From NCBI GenBank assembly GCA_963844175.1, contig CAWJNE010000001.1:124001-188000 (forward strand): a stretch of 64,000 nucleotides of DNA. Reading direction: 5' to 3'. This DNA comes from JALZMG01 sp963844175. GTDB lineage: Bacteria > Actinomycetota > Acidimicrobiia > Acidimicrobiales > Ilumatobacteraceae. Below, one piece after another: positions 9,045 through 17,434 of the stretch (the stretch's first letter is position 1; each line of letters opens with the position of its first letter). Below the pieces are notes generated by a model that saw nothing but the letters and a program-made list of their open reading frames with translations, did no database searches and was not told the DNA's origin. A program made the position numbers and the translations under genes.

Positions 9045-9244
9045 CTCCCGCTCAGACGGCCCTCCAGGCCGCCATCGACCACGGCGCACCGCAAGCGACG
9101 GTCGACGAGCTGCAGGCCGACGTCGACGAGCTCCCCGTCCAACGCAACACGTTGTTCAAGGGCGAGACCGCCCGGCCAGACGCCCGAGGGCGCCCCATCC
9201 TCGCCAGAGCGGAAGGAGCGCTACCGCTGGCGCCCGCTCCGGCG

Positions 9245-10669
9245 TCAGCCGAGTTCGCCCACCGCAGCGACCAGGTCGCACCATCGGCGCAGTTGCGAGT
9301 CCGGCAGGAAGCGGTCGGTGACCCGTTGATGCGCCCGCCTCCCCATGAGGTCCCGACGAGCGGGATCCACCATGAGCTGCGACAGAGCCCCAGCGAACTC
9401 GTCGGGATCGTGTGGATCGCGCAGCAGGATCCCCGATTCACCATCGACGATCTGATCCACGATCCCGCCAACCGCAGATGCGACGACGGCGCGACGTTTG
9501 AACATCGCCTCGGACACGGTCAAGCCGAAGCCCTCGGCGAGGCTCTTCTGGACGACCACAGTGGCGTGACGCTGCAGAGCGTTGACGATGATGGCGTTCT
9601 CCTCGCGGTCGGCCATCGGGAGACAGGCGAGCGCGACCCGCTCTCGGGCGTGGTTCGGCAACTCGCGCCAGGCCGCTTCGCACTCCATCAGCACCTCTCC
9701 GCCCTCGGGGTCGTCGGCGACAGCGCTGACCGCCGGCCCAGCCAACACCAGTTGGCTGTCGTGATCGTCGACGACGAAATCGGCGAACGCCCGCATCACG
9801 CCGACCATGTCCTTGAGCCGATCCCACCTCGAGACCTGCACGACCAGGGGGACGTCGGCAGTCGGCAGCGGTCCCGCGCGCACGAGGTCAACGCTGCGCT
9901 CGATGCGTCGGACCAGCCCATCACGCGTCCGGTACTCCGCGACGCCGCGCGGTCCGGAGATCAGCCCGACGGCGGTCAGGATCGCCGCACCGTCGTCGTC
10001 AGCCAGTACTTGGTTCTTCGGCGCCAGCGGATCGATGGACGGCGGGATCTCGTGCACCATCTCGGCCGGGATCCAGGACGGCGCGAACTGCCTCCTGGTG
10101 AACACATACGCGTCCACGAGGTGCGGGTCCAGGTATCGATGCAGGAACTGCCAGCCGAGCTCGGTCGTCGCGTTGGGCTTGTCGGTGCCGATGTGGCATC
10201 TCCAGACCACCCGAGCTCCGCGGCGACGCACCGGCTCGGCAAGGCCAGCCGTCTGCGGGTCGTGCAAGATCACGACGTCGCCGGCGCGTACCGACGTGGC
10301 GAGCTGGGCCGCGTTCTTCCGAAGCACCGCCTGATAGTGGACGTGCTCGGCCTCGCCGAGTGGATCGCCATCGCCGTCCGCCCCATGGAGCAGGTTGTGC
10401 AACCGCTTCGTGATGGCAAAGAACCGTTGGTCGCCGTCCAGGACCATCCAGCGGGCGTCGACGCCGGCCCCGCGTACGTACGGCAGCAACGCTTCGAGCA
10501 TCTCGGCGACGCCGCCGCCCACCGATGTCGCGTTGACGCACACCACGCCGGCTCCGTCCAGCTGCTGGCGGAGCAGCTCGGCGCCAGACAGAAGGTCGGC
10601 GACCCGATCGGCGTGGGCGAAGTCTGCGAGCCGGCGCGGATCGGTCGTAGGTACGGCCACTTCCTGCAT
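9245..10669 (-). CDS. GT4 glycosyltransferase, TreT-type trehalose synthase-like
   Basis: 474-residue GT-B fold glycosyltransferase. VNATSVGGGVAEML near residue 47, WRCHIG, and the late SEAMFKRRAVVASAVGG nucleotide-sugar motif fit the trehalose glycosyltransferring synthase (TreT) branch of GT4, which makes trehalose from NDP-glucose and glucose. Another acceptor, such as glycerol phosphate, cannot be excluded. Its ATG overlaps the gpsA stop (TGATG), so the two are translationally coupled. It is the last gene of a five-gene run (zinc-finger ORF, usp, PPOX, gpsA, this gene), which suggests stress-linked compatible-solute or storage-sugar synthesis. Confidence 0.78.
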   Translation of the reverse strand: MQEVAVPTTDPRRLADFAHADRVADLLSGAELLRQQLDGAGVVCVNATSVGGGVAEMLEALLPYVRGAGVDARWMVLDGDQRFFAITKRLHNLLHGADGDGDPLGEAEHVHYQAVLRKNAAQLATSVRAGDVVILHDPQTAGLAEPVRRRGARVVWRCHIGTDKPNATTELGWQFLHRYLDPHLVDAYVFTRRQFAPSWIPAEMVHEIPPSIDPLAPKNQVLADDDGAAILTAVGLISGPRGVAEYRTRDGLVRRIERSVDLVRAGPLPTADVPLVVQVSRWDRLKDMVGVMRAFADFVVDDHDSQLVLAGPAVSAVADDPEGGEVLMECEAAWRELPNHARERVALACLPMADREENAIIVNALQRHATVVVQKSLAEGFGLTVSEAMFKRRAVVASAVGGIVDQIVDGESGILLRDPHDPDEFAGALSQLMVDPARRDLMGRRAHQRVTDRFLPDSQLRRWCDLVAAVGELG

Positions 10670-11715
10670 CAGCGGTGTTCCAATCTCACGGACACTCCCG
10701 GCTCGCGCAGCTCGGCCGTCGGGCTGCGCCGCATGAGGTTGGACACGACGTCCGACGGCGAGCTGGCACCGGTCAGCACCGCGAGGACACCCGCACAGAT
10801 GGGCATCTCGACACCGGCCCGAGCGGCGACTCGAACGACGGCCGGCGCGGTCTCAACGCCTTCGGCCACGGAGTCACCAGCTCGCGTGATGTCCTCCAGC
10901 CGAAGGCCGCCGGCCAGCTGCTCACCCACCCGATGGTTGCGGCTGAGCGGACTTGCGCAGGTGGCGACGAGGTCGCCGGTTCCGGCCAGACCGAGGAACG
11001 TCAGCGGTCGACCCCCCAGGGCGACGCCGAGTCGCGTGATCTCGGCGAGACCGCGGGTGATGAGCGCGGCCATCGTGTTCTGCCCGTACCCGAGACCCGC
11101 GGCGACACCGGCGGCGATGGCGATCACGTTCTTCACCGCTCCAGCGACCTCGCATCCGATGACGTCGTCGCTCGTGTAGACCCGCAGACGGTCGCCGGCC
11201 AGGAGGCCTTGGACCGTGGCTGCCGACCCGCCGTCGGCAAACGCCACGCAGGTCGCCGCTGGTTCACCGGCCATGATCTCCCGCGCCAGGTTCGGTCCGC
11301 TGATCACGCCGACGAGCTGCGGGTCGTGGCGCGGCAGCTCGTCGATGATCACCTCGGACATCCGCAGGCCGGTCTGCAGCTCGAGCCCCTTGGTGGCGCT
11401 GACGACGAGCGCACTCGTCCGCACCCGCCGGTGCGCTGCGCGCACGACGTTTCGCAGGTGCTGCGCCGGCACGGCGAGGATCACGACACTCGCCCGAGCC
11501 AGTGCCACGTCGAGCCGGTCGGTCGCTTCGAGCTCAGCGGGGAGCGCGTAGCCGGGCAAGAACCTGTCGTTGCGGCGTTGCGAGTTGATGGAGTCGGCGA
11601 CCGCCTTCTCCCTGGCCCAGATCGTCGTCGGAGCTCTCGGCGACAGGATCGAGGCAAGGGTGGTGCCCCACGCGCCAGCGCCGATCACTGCGATGGTCGG
11701 CTCAGCCACTGGCAC
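10669..11715 (-). CDS. gpsA: NAD(P)-dependent glycerol-3-phosphate dehydrogenase
   Basis: Reduces dihydroxyacetone phosphate to sn-glycerol 3-phosphate for phospholipid or triacylglycerol synthesis; about 348 residues. It shows the Rossmann motif IAVIGAGAWGTTLA at its start, SATKGLE, the GPNLAREI segment, catalytic EVAGAVKNVIAIAAG, and GLAGTGDLVATCASPLSRN. The GTG at 11715 is preferred because it puts the Rossmann fold at the N-terminus and avoids a 31-base overlap with the upstream gene; an ATG at 11751 is possible. An extra gpsA in a stress operon could feed glycerol 3-phosphate to the WS/DGAT pathway encoded nearby (inference). Confidence 0.92.
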   Translation of the reverse strand: MPVAEPTIAVIGAGAWGTTLASILSPRAPTTIWAREKAVADSINSQRRNDRFLPGYALPAELEATDRLDVALARASVVILAVPAQHLRNVVRAAHRRVRTSALVVSATKGLELQTGLRMSEVIIDELPRHDPQLVGVISGPNLAREIMAGEPAATCVAFADGGSAATVQGLLAGDRLRVYTSDDVIGCEVAGAVKNVIAIAAGVAAGLGYGQNTMAALITRGLAEITRLGVALGGRPLTFLGLAGTGDLVATCASPLSRNHRVGEQLAGGLRLEDITRAGDSVAEGVETAPAVVRVAARAGVEMPICAGVLAVLTGASSPSDVVSNLMRRSPTAELREPGVSVRLEHR

Positions 11716-11720
11716 GTCGT

Positions 11721-12170
11721 TCAGCGCGCCGTGCGCGCCGTCTCGGACCATGCATCAGGGCCGACGATGGCGAAGCGTCGCCCCGTGACCTGTGACGGAT
11801 CGATGCGGACGAAGTGGTGCTTCGGTGCGGCATGCCACGGGTACAGCGGCAGCGCGAGAGCGTCGAAGAGATCGTCGATGCGTTCGAGTTCGGTGGCCTC
11901 CCCCTTGACGATGACGCTCCACGCATCGCCGGTCACGGGGTCGACACCGTCGGCCTCGAACGCCACGCGGCTGCCCAACACCGATCCGGCGAGCTTCGTG
12001 CCTGCGGCCGTTCGGAACACGACGGCGCCACGATCGACGACGTAGTTGATCGGGAAGATCTCCGGGCGGTCGCGGAGGCAGACGGCGAGCCGGCCGACGA
12101 CTTCGGTGGACAGCCACTGGAGACATTCGTCCGTGGACAACATGGTCACGCCGGGTTGTACGGAGGTCAT
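11721..12170 (-). CDS. Pyridoxamine 5'-phosphate oxidase-fold protein
   Basis: 149-residue split-barrel flavin-binding protein. LGRLAV-like (VVGRLAVCLRDRPEIFPINYV), RTAAGTKLAG, VAFEADGVD and WSVIVKGEA follow the order seen in the FMN/F420-binding PPOX family. Known relatives bind flavins or act in stress responses; no reaction can be assigned here. It begins 7 bases after the usp stop, so it is co-transcribed with usp. A paralogue with the same motif order lies at 15011-15568. Confidence 0.85.
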   Translation of the reverse strand: MTSVQPGVTMLSTDECLQWLSTEVVGRLAVCLRDRPEIFPINYVVDRGAVVFRTAAGTKLAGSVLGSRVAFEADGVDPVTGDAWSVIVKGEATELERIDDLFDALALPLYPWHAAPKHHFVRIDPSQVTGRRFAIVGPDAWSETARTAR

Positions 12171-12177
12171 GATCGGC

Positions 12178-13092
12178 TCAGCCTCCTGTCACCGTCGACA
12201 CCGACGAACCGGCCGGTGGGGCGAGCGTTCGCCACGGCCCTGTTGCGCTGCTGGCTGCGTCCCCTGCTCCGTCGACGGGGTGGACCGAGTGGTCGGCCTT
12301 CGTCGGTACGACCAGGACGGGGTGCTCCGAACGATGGACGAGCTGTCGAGTGACGCTGTGCCAGTGCCAGCGTCCGTCCGTCCACCGCGTGCTCGCCGTT
12401 ACGAAGATCGGGTCCTCCAGCTCGTGGGCGAACTCTTCGAGCGGACGCTCCGGGTGACGCCCGTGAAGGACCTCCCACGCCGCCTTCACACCTGCACGGG
12501 CCAATTCGCTCGAGACACGGTGCGCATGAGCCGATTCCACCAGCCCGACGATGGACCCACTGTTGGCGCGGGGGAGGACCTCCACGATCCATGGATCGTC
12601 GCTGGTGAACGACTCCATCCACCGGATCACGGTGGCCACCACGACCGAGGGGTCATCTTGCGGGTCGACGCAGGCGATCGGGGTCGGGCGGGTGAGTGAG
12701 AACGCCGACGGGACGTGGGGGCCGACGAGGAGGACGGGTTGTTCCACGAGTTGCAGCACGCGCTCGGTGACGCTGCCGAGCACGTGGCCGATCGCCGGCC
12801 GCTGAGCGGTCGTCGCCATCACGAGCAGCACGTCGGACCGACCTCGCAGGTGATCGACGATGGCGCCCGCAGGGTCATCGCTACGGATCACCTCGTACGA
12901 GTGAGCGGGCCAGCCGCTCGAGGTAGCTCGCTGGCTGAGCTCGAACGCGTCGACCTCCAGCTCCTCCCGAGATGGCGTGACGGTCAACAGCTCGATCGTC
13001 ACGTCGGCCAGTTCTGCCAGCTCCCGGACGATGGGGAGTGCCCGGTCGCCGTGTGGCTCGAGGTCGAGGGCGACGACGAGGGTGGTGTACAT
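12178..13092 (-). CDS. Two-domain universal stress protein
   Basis: 304 residues with two UspA-type domains: the first begins YTTLVVALDLEPHG and ends GSVTERVLQLVEQPVLLVGP, the second begins about residue 138 and ends TRQLVHRSEHPVLVVP. The G-S-V-T-E-R phosphate-binding segment in domain 1 resembles ATP-binding Usp proteins, whereas domain 2 has HSVTRQL. The gene starts with ATG at 13092 after AAGGGAGCG, and a perfect 12-bp palindrome CCTTTCGAAAGG (13104-13115) overlaps that ribosome binding region. Usp proteins of this layout are hallmark members of the mycobacterial DosR dormancy regulon, matching the surrounding genes. Confidence 0.9.
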   Translation of the reverse strand: MYTTLVVALDLEPHGDRALPIVRELAELADVTIELLTVTPSREELEVDAFELSQRATSSGWPAHSYEVIRSDDPAGAIVDHLRGRSDVLLVMATTAQRPAIGHVLGSVTERVLQLVEQPVLLVGPHVPSAFSLTRPTPIACVDPQDDPSVVVATVIRWMESFTSDDPWIVEVLPRANSGSIVGLVESAHAHRVSSELARAGVKAAWEVLHGRHPERPLEEFAHELEDPIFVTASTRWTDGRWHWHSVTRQLVHRSEHPVLVVPTKADHSVHPVDGAGDAASSATGPWRTLAPPAGSSVSTVTGG

Positions 13093-13155
13093 GGATCTCG
13101 CTCCCTTTCGAAAGGATTGGCAATGGCGCCCGAACGGCGGCTCCGCGGGCCGGGC

Positions 13156-13299
13156 TCAGGCGTGCGGCATCTCGTGGATCTCAGCGGGCAGCGCCACGTC
13201 GGGGTGGTCCGGGTGGTCCTGCAGGATGTGGTCCTTGACCTCGTTGTGGTACTCGAACCGGAGCTCGCAGTACGGGCACTGGCGGGGTCCCTTGCTCAT
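13156..13299 (-). CDS. Small C2H2 zinc-finger-like protein, 47 residues
   Basis: Reading from ATG at 13299 to the stop at 13156-13158, the ORF encodes a 47-residue protein with a CPYCELRF segment followed by YHNEVKDHILQDHPDH, that is C-x2-C then H-x4-H-type ligands as in a short C2H2 finger. GGAG lies shortly before the ATG. It is the first gene of the usp operon and begins about 37 bases downstream of a DosR-box-like palindrome. The function is unknown; metal binding is inferred from the Cys/His spacing. Confidence 0.7.
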   Translation of the reverse strand: MSKGPRQCPYCELRFEYHNEVKDHILQDHPDHPDVALPAEIHEMPHA

Positions 13300-13599
13300 G
13301 GCTCCATCGTCGCTCCGGCACGGAGGTCGGCACCAGGGACCTCAGTCCTTTGTTCGGGCGCCTCTGCACGACGACGACTGTGACCGTCGCGGTGGTACGG
13401 CCTCCGGCCATCGTCGCGAACCATCGACCGACACGGGTCGTGTGGGTGTCGACGGACCCGCGGAGGAAGCGGTGTACGTCGCCGGCCACCTGAAGCCGGA
13501 ATCACCAACCTGACGGCGCCGACGTGAGGCCGACGTCGCATCATCGATGCCGCCAGCGACCGAGGAGGCGGTGACGCGAATCGTGCCGAACGCGCGTGG
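13300..13599. other. Intergenic region upstream of the usp operon
   Basis: About 300 bases between the acyl-CoA dehydrogenase stop and the small zinc-finger gene, both on the reverse strand. The only structure noticed is a DosR-box-like palindrome at 13336-13349, listed separately. Frames crossing the region have no ribosome binding site and no family resemblance, so I see no gene. Confidence 0.5.
13336..13349. promoter_or_regulatory. DosR-box-like palindrome upstream of zinc-finger/usp operon
   Basis: GGGAC-CTCA-GTCCT matches the core of the mycobacterial DosR/DevR box (GGGAC-N4-GTCCC) at 9 of 10 fixed positions. It lies 37-50 bases upstream of the ATG at 13299. The outer positions of the 20-bp consensus fit poorly. 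A 9/10 core match will occur by chance several times in 64 kb of GC-rich DNA, so position and gene content carry most of the weight. Confidence 0.4.
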
Positions 13600-14811
13600 T
13601 CAGGCGTCGATCGGCGCCGTCCGGTAGCAGTCCAAGATGTGACGGCCGAGCGTCGTCTTGTGGACCTCGTCGGCTCCGTCGTAGATGCGCGCGGCCCGCT
13701 CGCGCCGATACCAGTAGGCGAGGATCGTGTCGTCGGTGACGCCGAGCGCGCCGTGCACCTGGATCGCCGTATCGATGGTGCGCAGCATCGTGTTGGCGAC
13801 GGTGAACTTGATGCCGGCGATCTCGTCGCGAGCGGCCCTCGCGCCGTGGCGATCGATCATCCATGCGGCATGAAGCGTCAGGAGTCTGGCGGCACGGATG
13901 TCGGTCGACAGTTCGGCCGCCCAATGCTGGATCACTTGGCGGGTGGCGAGCGTGTCGCCGTCCGGGGTGATCGTGCGTTCGTTGGCCCGCTGGCACATCA
14001 GCTCGAACGATCGGGCGGCGATGCCGAGCCACCGCATGCAGTGGTGGATCCGCCCAGGACCGAGCCGCTCTTGGGCGATCTTGAACCCCGCACCCTGCTG
14101 GCCGAGCAGGTTGGCGCGCGGCACCCGACACGACTGGTAGAGCACCTCCGCGTGGCTGTCGTGACCCTGCCCCACATGGCCCATGACGCTGACGTTGCGG
14201 ACCAGGTTGAACCCCGGAGCATCCGTGGGGACGATGATCATGCTGGCGCGTTGGTGGGGAGCGGCATCGGGGTCGGTCACGGCCATCACGATGGCGAACG
14301 CCGCGCCGTCGGCCGACGACGTGAACCACTTCTGGCCGTTGATGACGTAGTCGTCGCCGTCGGGGGTGGCCGTCGTGTGCATCATCACCGGGTTCGACCC
14401 GGGCGACTCTGGTTCCGTCATCGAGAAGCAACTGCGCACCGCTCCATCGACCAATGGCCGCAGGAAGCGTTGGCGTTGGTCCGGCGTGGCGTGGCGGTCC
14501 AGGATCTCGATGTTGCCGGCGTCGGGAGCCTGGGCGCCGAAGGCGAGGTGCCCGAGTGGTGACCGTCCGAGTGCCTCGCTGAGCAGCGCGTGCTCGACCA
14601 TGTCCAGGCCGAGACCGCCGTACTCGACCGGGTGGTTCGGGGCCCACAACCCCATCTGGCGCACCTTGTGCTGGGCCATTGACACCGCTTCGTCGACCGT
14701 CGCCGGATCGCCGTGCAGCATCTCGCCCTCGATTGGGATCAGCTCCTCCGCCACGAAGCGCTCCACCAGCTCGAGGATGGTCCTCATCTTCTCCGACAGC
14801 TCGAAATCCAC
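13600..14811 (-). CDS. Acyl-CoA dehydrogenase (ACAD10/11-like)
   Basis: 403-residue FAD-dependent acyl-CoA dehydrogenase. It has CFSMTEPESPGSNP and INGQKWFTSSADGA for FAD/substrate binding, QERLGPGRIHHCMRWLG, and the C-terminal QVHGALGVTDDTILAYWYRRERAARIYDGADEVHK typical of the ACAD10/11-like subgroup, in parts. It catalyses alpha-beta desaturation of an unidentified acyl-CoA. It is divergent from the PPOX-WS/DGAT pair across a 199-base region holding two DosR-box-like sites, which suggests that fatty acid breakdown and storage genes share regulation. Confidence 0.92.
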   Translation of the reverse strand: MDFELSEKMRTILELVERFVAEELIPIEGEMLHGDPATVDEAVSMAQHKVRQMGLWAPNHPVEYGGLGLDMVEHALLSEALGRSPLGHLAFGAQAPDAGNIEILDRHATPDQRQRFLRPLVDGAVRSCFSMTEPESPGSNPVMMHTTATPDGDDYVINGQKWFTSSADGAAFAIVMAVTDPDAAPHQRASMIIVPTDAPGFNLVRNVSVMGHVGQGHDSHAEVLYQSCRVPRANLLGQQGAGFKIAQERLGPGRIHHCMRWLGIAARSFELMCQRANERTITPDGDTLATRQVIQHWAAELSTDIRAARLLTLHAAWMIDRHGARAARDEIAGIKFTVANTMLRTIDTAIQVHGALGVTDDTILAYWYRRERAARIYDGADEVHKTTLGRHILDCYRTAPIDA

Positions 14812-14862
14812 GAACGCCTCCTCGCTGCGACGGGTCTACCCGGCCTGCAAGCAGGTCGCCCA

Positions 14863-14876
14863 GGGCCGAACGTCCC
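14863..14876. promoter_or_regulatory. DosR-box-like palindrome upstream of acyl-CoA dehydrogenase
   Basis: GGGCC-GAAC-GTCCC matches the GGGAC-N4-GTCCC core at 9 of 10 positions. It lies 52-65 bases upstream of the acyl-CoA dehydrogenase ATG at 14811, a usual distance for an activator site. A second site about 85 bases away serves the divergent gene. Confidence 0.4.
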
Positions 14877-14960
14877 GTCGCACGGACTCCGGTCACGGCG
14901 GTCTGCACGATGAGACGTCGGCGGTCCGAGCGGCCTGGGGATGTAGCCGGGCGGGCGCTC

Positions 14961-14974
14961 GGGACGTTCGCCCC
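14961..14974. promoter_or_regulatory. DosR-box-like palindrome upstream of PPOX-WS/DGAT operon
   Basis: GGGAC-GTTC-GCCCC matches the GGGAC-N4-GTCCC core at 9 of 10 positions, with the outer TC on the left side also matching the 20-bp consensus. It lies 37-50 bases upstream of the GTG at 15011, the same spacing as the box upstream of the usp operon. Confidence 0.4.
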
Positions 14975-15010
14975 TGGCTCGAGGCCCCGCAGCACGGCAC
15001 GCTGAGCAAC

Positions 15011-15568
15011 GTGGGTGAGGAAAGCGCATTGTTCGAGATCCAGCTCGAGGAGTGCGCCGACCTGTTGTGCTCGACCGCTTTGGGACGGGTGGCGGTGACC
15101 ATCGGCGGGCACCCCGAGATCTTCCCGGTCAACCACGTCTTCGACCCCGAGTGGGGTTGCGTCACGTTCGCGTCCAACTCGGGCACCAAGCTGAACGCCG
15201 CGTTGGCCTCGCAGCTGGTGGCGTTCGAAGCCGACGGGTTCTCCGACGACGGGAGACGGGGCTGGAGCGTGCTCGTCGTCGGCCACGCCGAGGAGATCCT
15301 GGACACGGAGACGATCGCCCGTCTGTCGACTGGCCGGGACCGACTCTGGCGCACCGGCGAGTCAGTCCACTGGCTGCGCATCGTGGCGACGAAGATGACC
15401 GGACGGCGCATCTGCAACCTCGATCGTGCGCCGACGCCCCCGCCTCCGGCCGGCAACCAGACGCCTTCGCATCAGATGCGGTCGCGACGCGTCGCTCCGC
15501 TCGATCATGTCGCCGGGTCCTCGAGCAGAGCGTGTGCCCTGAAGGACGTTCGGTCATGGATCGGTTGA
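15011..15568 (+). CDS. Pyridoxamine 5'-phosphate oxidase-fold protein
   Basis: 185 residues from the GTG at 15011. The order ECADLLCSTALGRVAV, GGHPEIFPVNHVFD, SNSGTKLNAAL, VAFEADGF and GWSVLVVGHAEE closely parallels the protein at 11721-12170, so the two are paralogues of the flavin-binding split-barrel family. Upstream in-frame sequence overlaps the divergent promoter and was excluded. The gene overlaps the start of the WS/DGAT gene by 13 bases, implying coupled translation. Confidence 0.82.
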   Translation: MGEESALFEIQLEECADLLCSTALGRVAVTIGGHPEIFPVNHVFDPEWGCVTFASNSGTKLNAALASQLVAFEADGFSDDGRRGWSVLVVGHAEEILDTETIARLSTGRDRLWRTGESVHWLRIVATKMTGRRICNLDRAPTPPPPAGNQTPSHQMRSRRVAPLDHVAGSSSRACALKDVRSWIG

Positions 15569-16956
15569 GCCCGTTGGACAGCGTGTTCCTCCACGTCGAG
15601 GACGGGGTGACGCACATGCACATCGCGTCGTGCGCGATCTTCGAACGGCCGGCACCGCCATACCACGAGCTCGTCGAACTCGTCGCCGGCAAGCTGGCGC
15701 TCCTTCCGCGGTATCGCCAGAAGGTCCGGTTCACGCCTGGTCAGCTCGGGCGGCCGGTGTGGGTCGACGATCCGCACTTCAACCTCGCCTACCACGTTCG
15801 CCATTCGGCGCTGCCGCCGCCGGGCGGGCAGGAGGAGCTCGACAGCCTGATGGGGCGGCTGATGGCAGTGGAGCTCGACCGCCATCGCCCCCTGTGGGAG
15901 ATGTGGATGATCGAGGGACTCAGCGGCGGCCGGTGGGCGATGATCTCGAAGGTTCACCACTGCATGGTCGATGGAGTGTCCGGCACCGACCTGATGGCGT
16001 TGCTGCTCGACTCGAAGCGTCGCGTCGGCAAGCGACCTCACGCTGACAGATGGGAACCGGCTTCCGAGCCGAGCGACGCCGCGCTCGTCATCGGTGCCGC
16101 CGCGGATCTGCTGCGCACGCCGGCCGAGCAGCTGCGCGCCGTTCTACGCAGACCACTGCGCACCGTGAGCTCGTTCCGAGACCTGGTCCAAGGCGGGATC
16201 GCGTTCGGCCGGGACCTGCGGCCGACACCGGCCCTGTCCATCGAGGGCGCGATCGGGCCGCACCGTCGGTGGGCGGTGGCGCGAACCAGCCTCGCGGAGT
16301 TGAGGGCGATCCGAGGCGTGCTCGGCGGGACCGTCAACGATGTGGTACTGGCGGCGATCACGGGCGCGTTCCGGGATCTGCTCCTCGAACGCGGCGAGCG
16401 GGTCGAGGGCGTCGCACTGCGCTCCTTGGTGCCCGTGTCCGTCCGGGCACCCGACGACCACACGCCGAACAACCAGGTGGCTGCGATGGTCGCCGAGCTC
16501 CCCGTCGGGATCGCCGACCCGGTCGACCGGTTCGCCGCGATCCACGAGCACCTGGCGGCGCTCAAGGCTTCCCACCAAGCCGAAGCGAGTGAGGCGATGA
16601 ACGCACTGGCCGGACTCACTCCCCCGCTGCTCACTGCCCTCGGGCTGCGCTTGGCCACGGCGGCGATGCGCCGGGTCCCCCAGCGCAACGTGAACACCGT
16701 GACGACGAACGTGCCGGGACCACCGTCAGCGCTCTACGCCTTGGGCCGAGAGATGTTGGAGTACCTCCCGTATGTGCCACTCTCGCAGGGTGTTCGCATC
16801 GGTGTCGCGATCCTGTCCTACAACGGCCAGGTCCGATTCGGAGTCACGGGCGACTACGACACGGTGCCGGAGGTGCAATGGTTCTGCGGTCGCATCGAGG
16901 CGTGCGTGGCGGAGCTCGGCGAACGAGCGGCGAGCGTGGAGGCCACCGCCGTCTGA
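15556..16956 (+). CDS. Wax ester synthase / diacylglycerol acyltransferase (WS/DGAT)
   Basis: 466 residues. The catalytic HHxxxDG motif is HHCMVDG at residues 134-140, and the second family motif appears as NVNTVTTNVPGPP near residue 380. The reaction is esterification of acyl-CoA to diacylglycerol or a fatty alcohol, giving storage triacylglycerol or wax at the membrane. ATG at 15556 follows GAAGGACG. Upstream in-frame sequence is the shadow of the PPOX gene. In mycobacteria tgs1 of this family belongs to the DosR dormancy regulon, consistent with the neighbours here. Confidence 0.93.
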   Translation: MDRLSPLDSVFLHVEDGVTHMHIASCAIFERPAPPYHELVELVAGKLALLPRYRQKVRFTPGQLGRPVWVDDPHFNLAYHVRHSALPPPGGQEELDSLMGRLMAVELDRHRPLWEMWMIEGLSGGRWAMISKVHHCMVDGVSGTDLMALLLDSKRRVGKRPHADRWEPASEPSDAALVIGAAADLLRTPAEQLRAVLRRPLRTVSSFRDLVQGGIAFGRDLRPTPALSIEGAIGPHRRWAVARTSLAELRAIRGVLGGTVNDVVLAAITGAFRDLLLERGERVEGVALRSLVPVSVRAPDDHTPNNQVAAMVAELPVGIADPVDRFAAIHEHLAALKASHQAEASEAMNALAGLTPPLLTALGLRLATAAMRRVPQRNVNTVTTNVPGPPSALYALGREMLEYLPYVPLSQGVRIGVAILSYNGQVRFGVTGDYDTVPEVQWFCGRIEACVAELGERAASVEATAV

Positions 16957-17036
16957 ACACGAAGGATCCTGCAGACCGGATCGCCCGGTTGTCAGACCGG
17001 TCATCGCTACCGCGGCAACGGGGCCCGGCGAGCCGT

Positions 17037-17051
17037 AGGGCCGAAGGCCCT
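17037..17051. terminator. Short bidirectional hairpin between convergent genes
   Basis: AGGGCC-GAA-GGCCCT, a perfect 6-bp stem with a 3-base loop, between the WS/DGAT stop (16956) and the DUF1876 stop (17105), which converge. No T-run is present. The position suits a terminator for both genes. Confidence 0.45.
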
Positions 17052-17104
17052 GACCTGCGCCGCTTCAGCTCGGATCGGTCCTCAAGCGTGCTCGGAGCGC
17101 TGGC

Positions 17105-17434
17105 TCAGCGCGACGGTCGGAGTGCCGGAAGGACGAAGACGCCCGGGCTCTCCCATGAACGGAACTGGATCTTGGCGATCTCGTCGAGCTGAGCCGCCAA
17201 ATCGGCGAGCGCACGAGACGCCGCAACCTGTGCGCCAACGGTGGGCACGTCGGGATCGCTCGGGTGCTTGCGAGTGTCGCCCTGGCCGACAAGACGATCG
17301 AGTCCAGCGGTAAGTACGGCGTTTGCGTGCAAGCGGTCGCCCCCGTGCCGCGTGAACGCAACCTCGATCCTCCAGACCGACTGGTCGAGCGTGGGACTCA
17401 GATGCGGTCGGTCGGCGACCAGGTTGGCGGTCAT
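17105..17434 (-). CDS. DUF1876 family protein (Rv1738/Rv2632c-like)
   Basis: About 109 residues from the ATG at 17434. It shows WRIEVAFTRHGGDRLHANAVL, VPTVGAQVAASRALADLAAQL and a final segment with IQFRSWE. This pattern (W-x-V-x-I/F, H-A-x-A-x-L, P-x-V-G-x-x-L-A-x-A-R-A-L-x-D-L) is that of DUF1876. Mycobacterial Rv1738 and Rv2632c of this family are strongly induced in hypoxia under DosR; Rv1738 has been proposed to resemble ribosome hibernation factors. The longer frame to 17536 adds residues unlike the family. Confidence 0.8.
   Translation of the reverse strand: MTANLVADRPHLSPTLDQSVWRIEVAFTRHGGDRLHANAVLTAGLDRLVGQGDTRKHPSDPDVPTVGAQVAASRALADLAAQLDEIAKIQFRSWESPGVFVLPALRPSR

Noticed and set aside
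8895..9089. Reverse-strand 64-residue ORF containing RQDSNLRT and LYPLSYEGG
   Set aside because: This is the well-known translation artefact of the antisense strand of a tRNA gene; the tRNA-Arg explains it fully.
13541..15286. 581-codon reverse ORF across acyl-CoA dehydrogenase and its promoter
   Set aside because: Different frame from the real 403-residue enzyme, crosses the divergent promoter and has shadow-frame composition.
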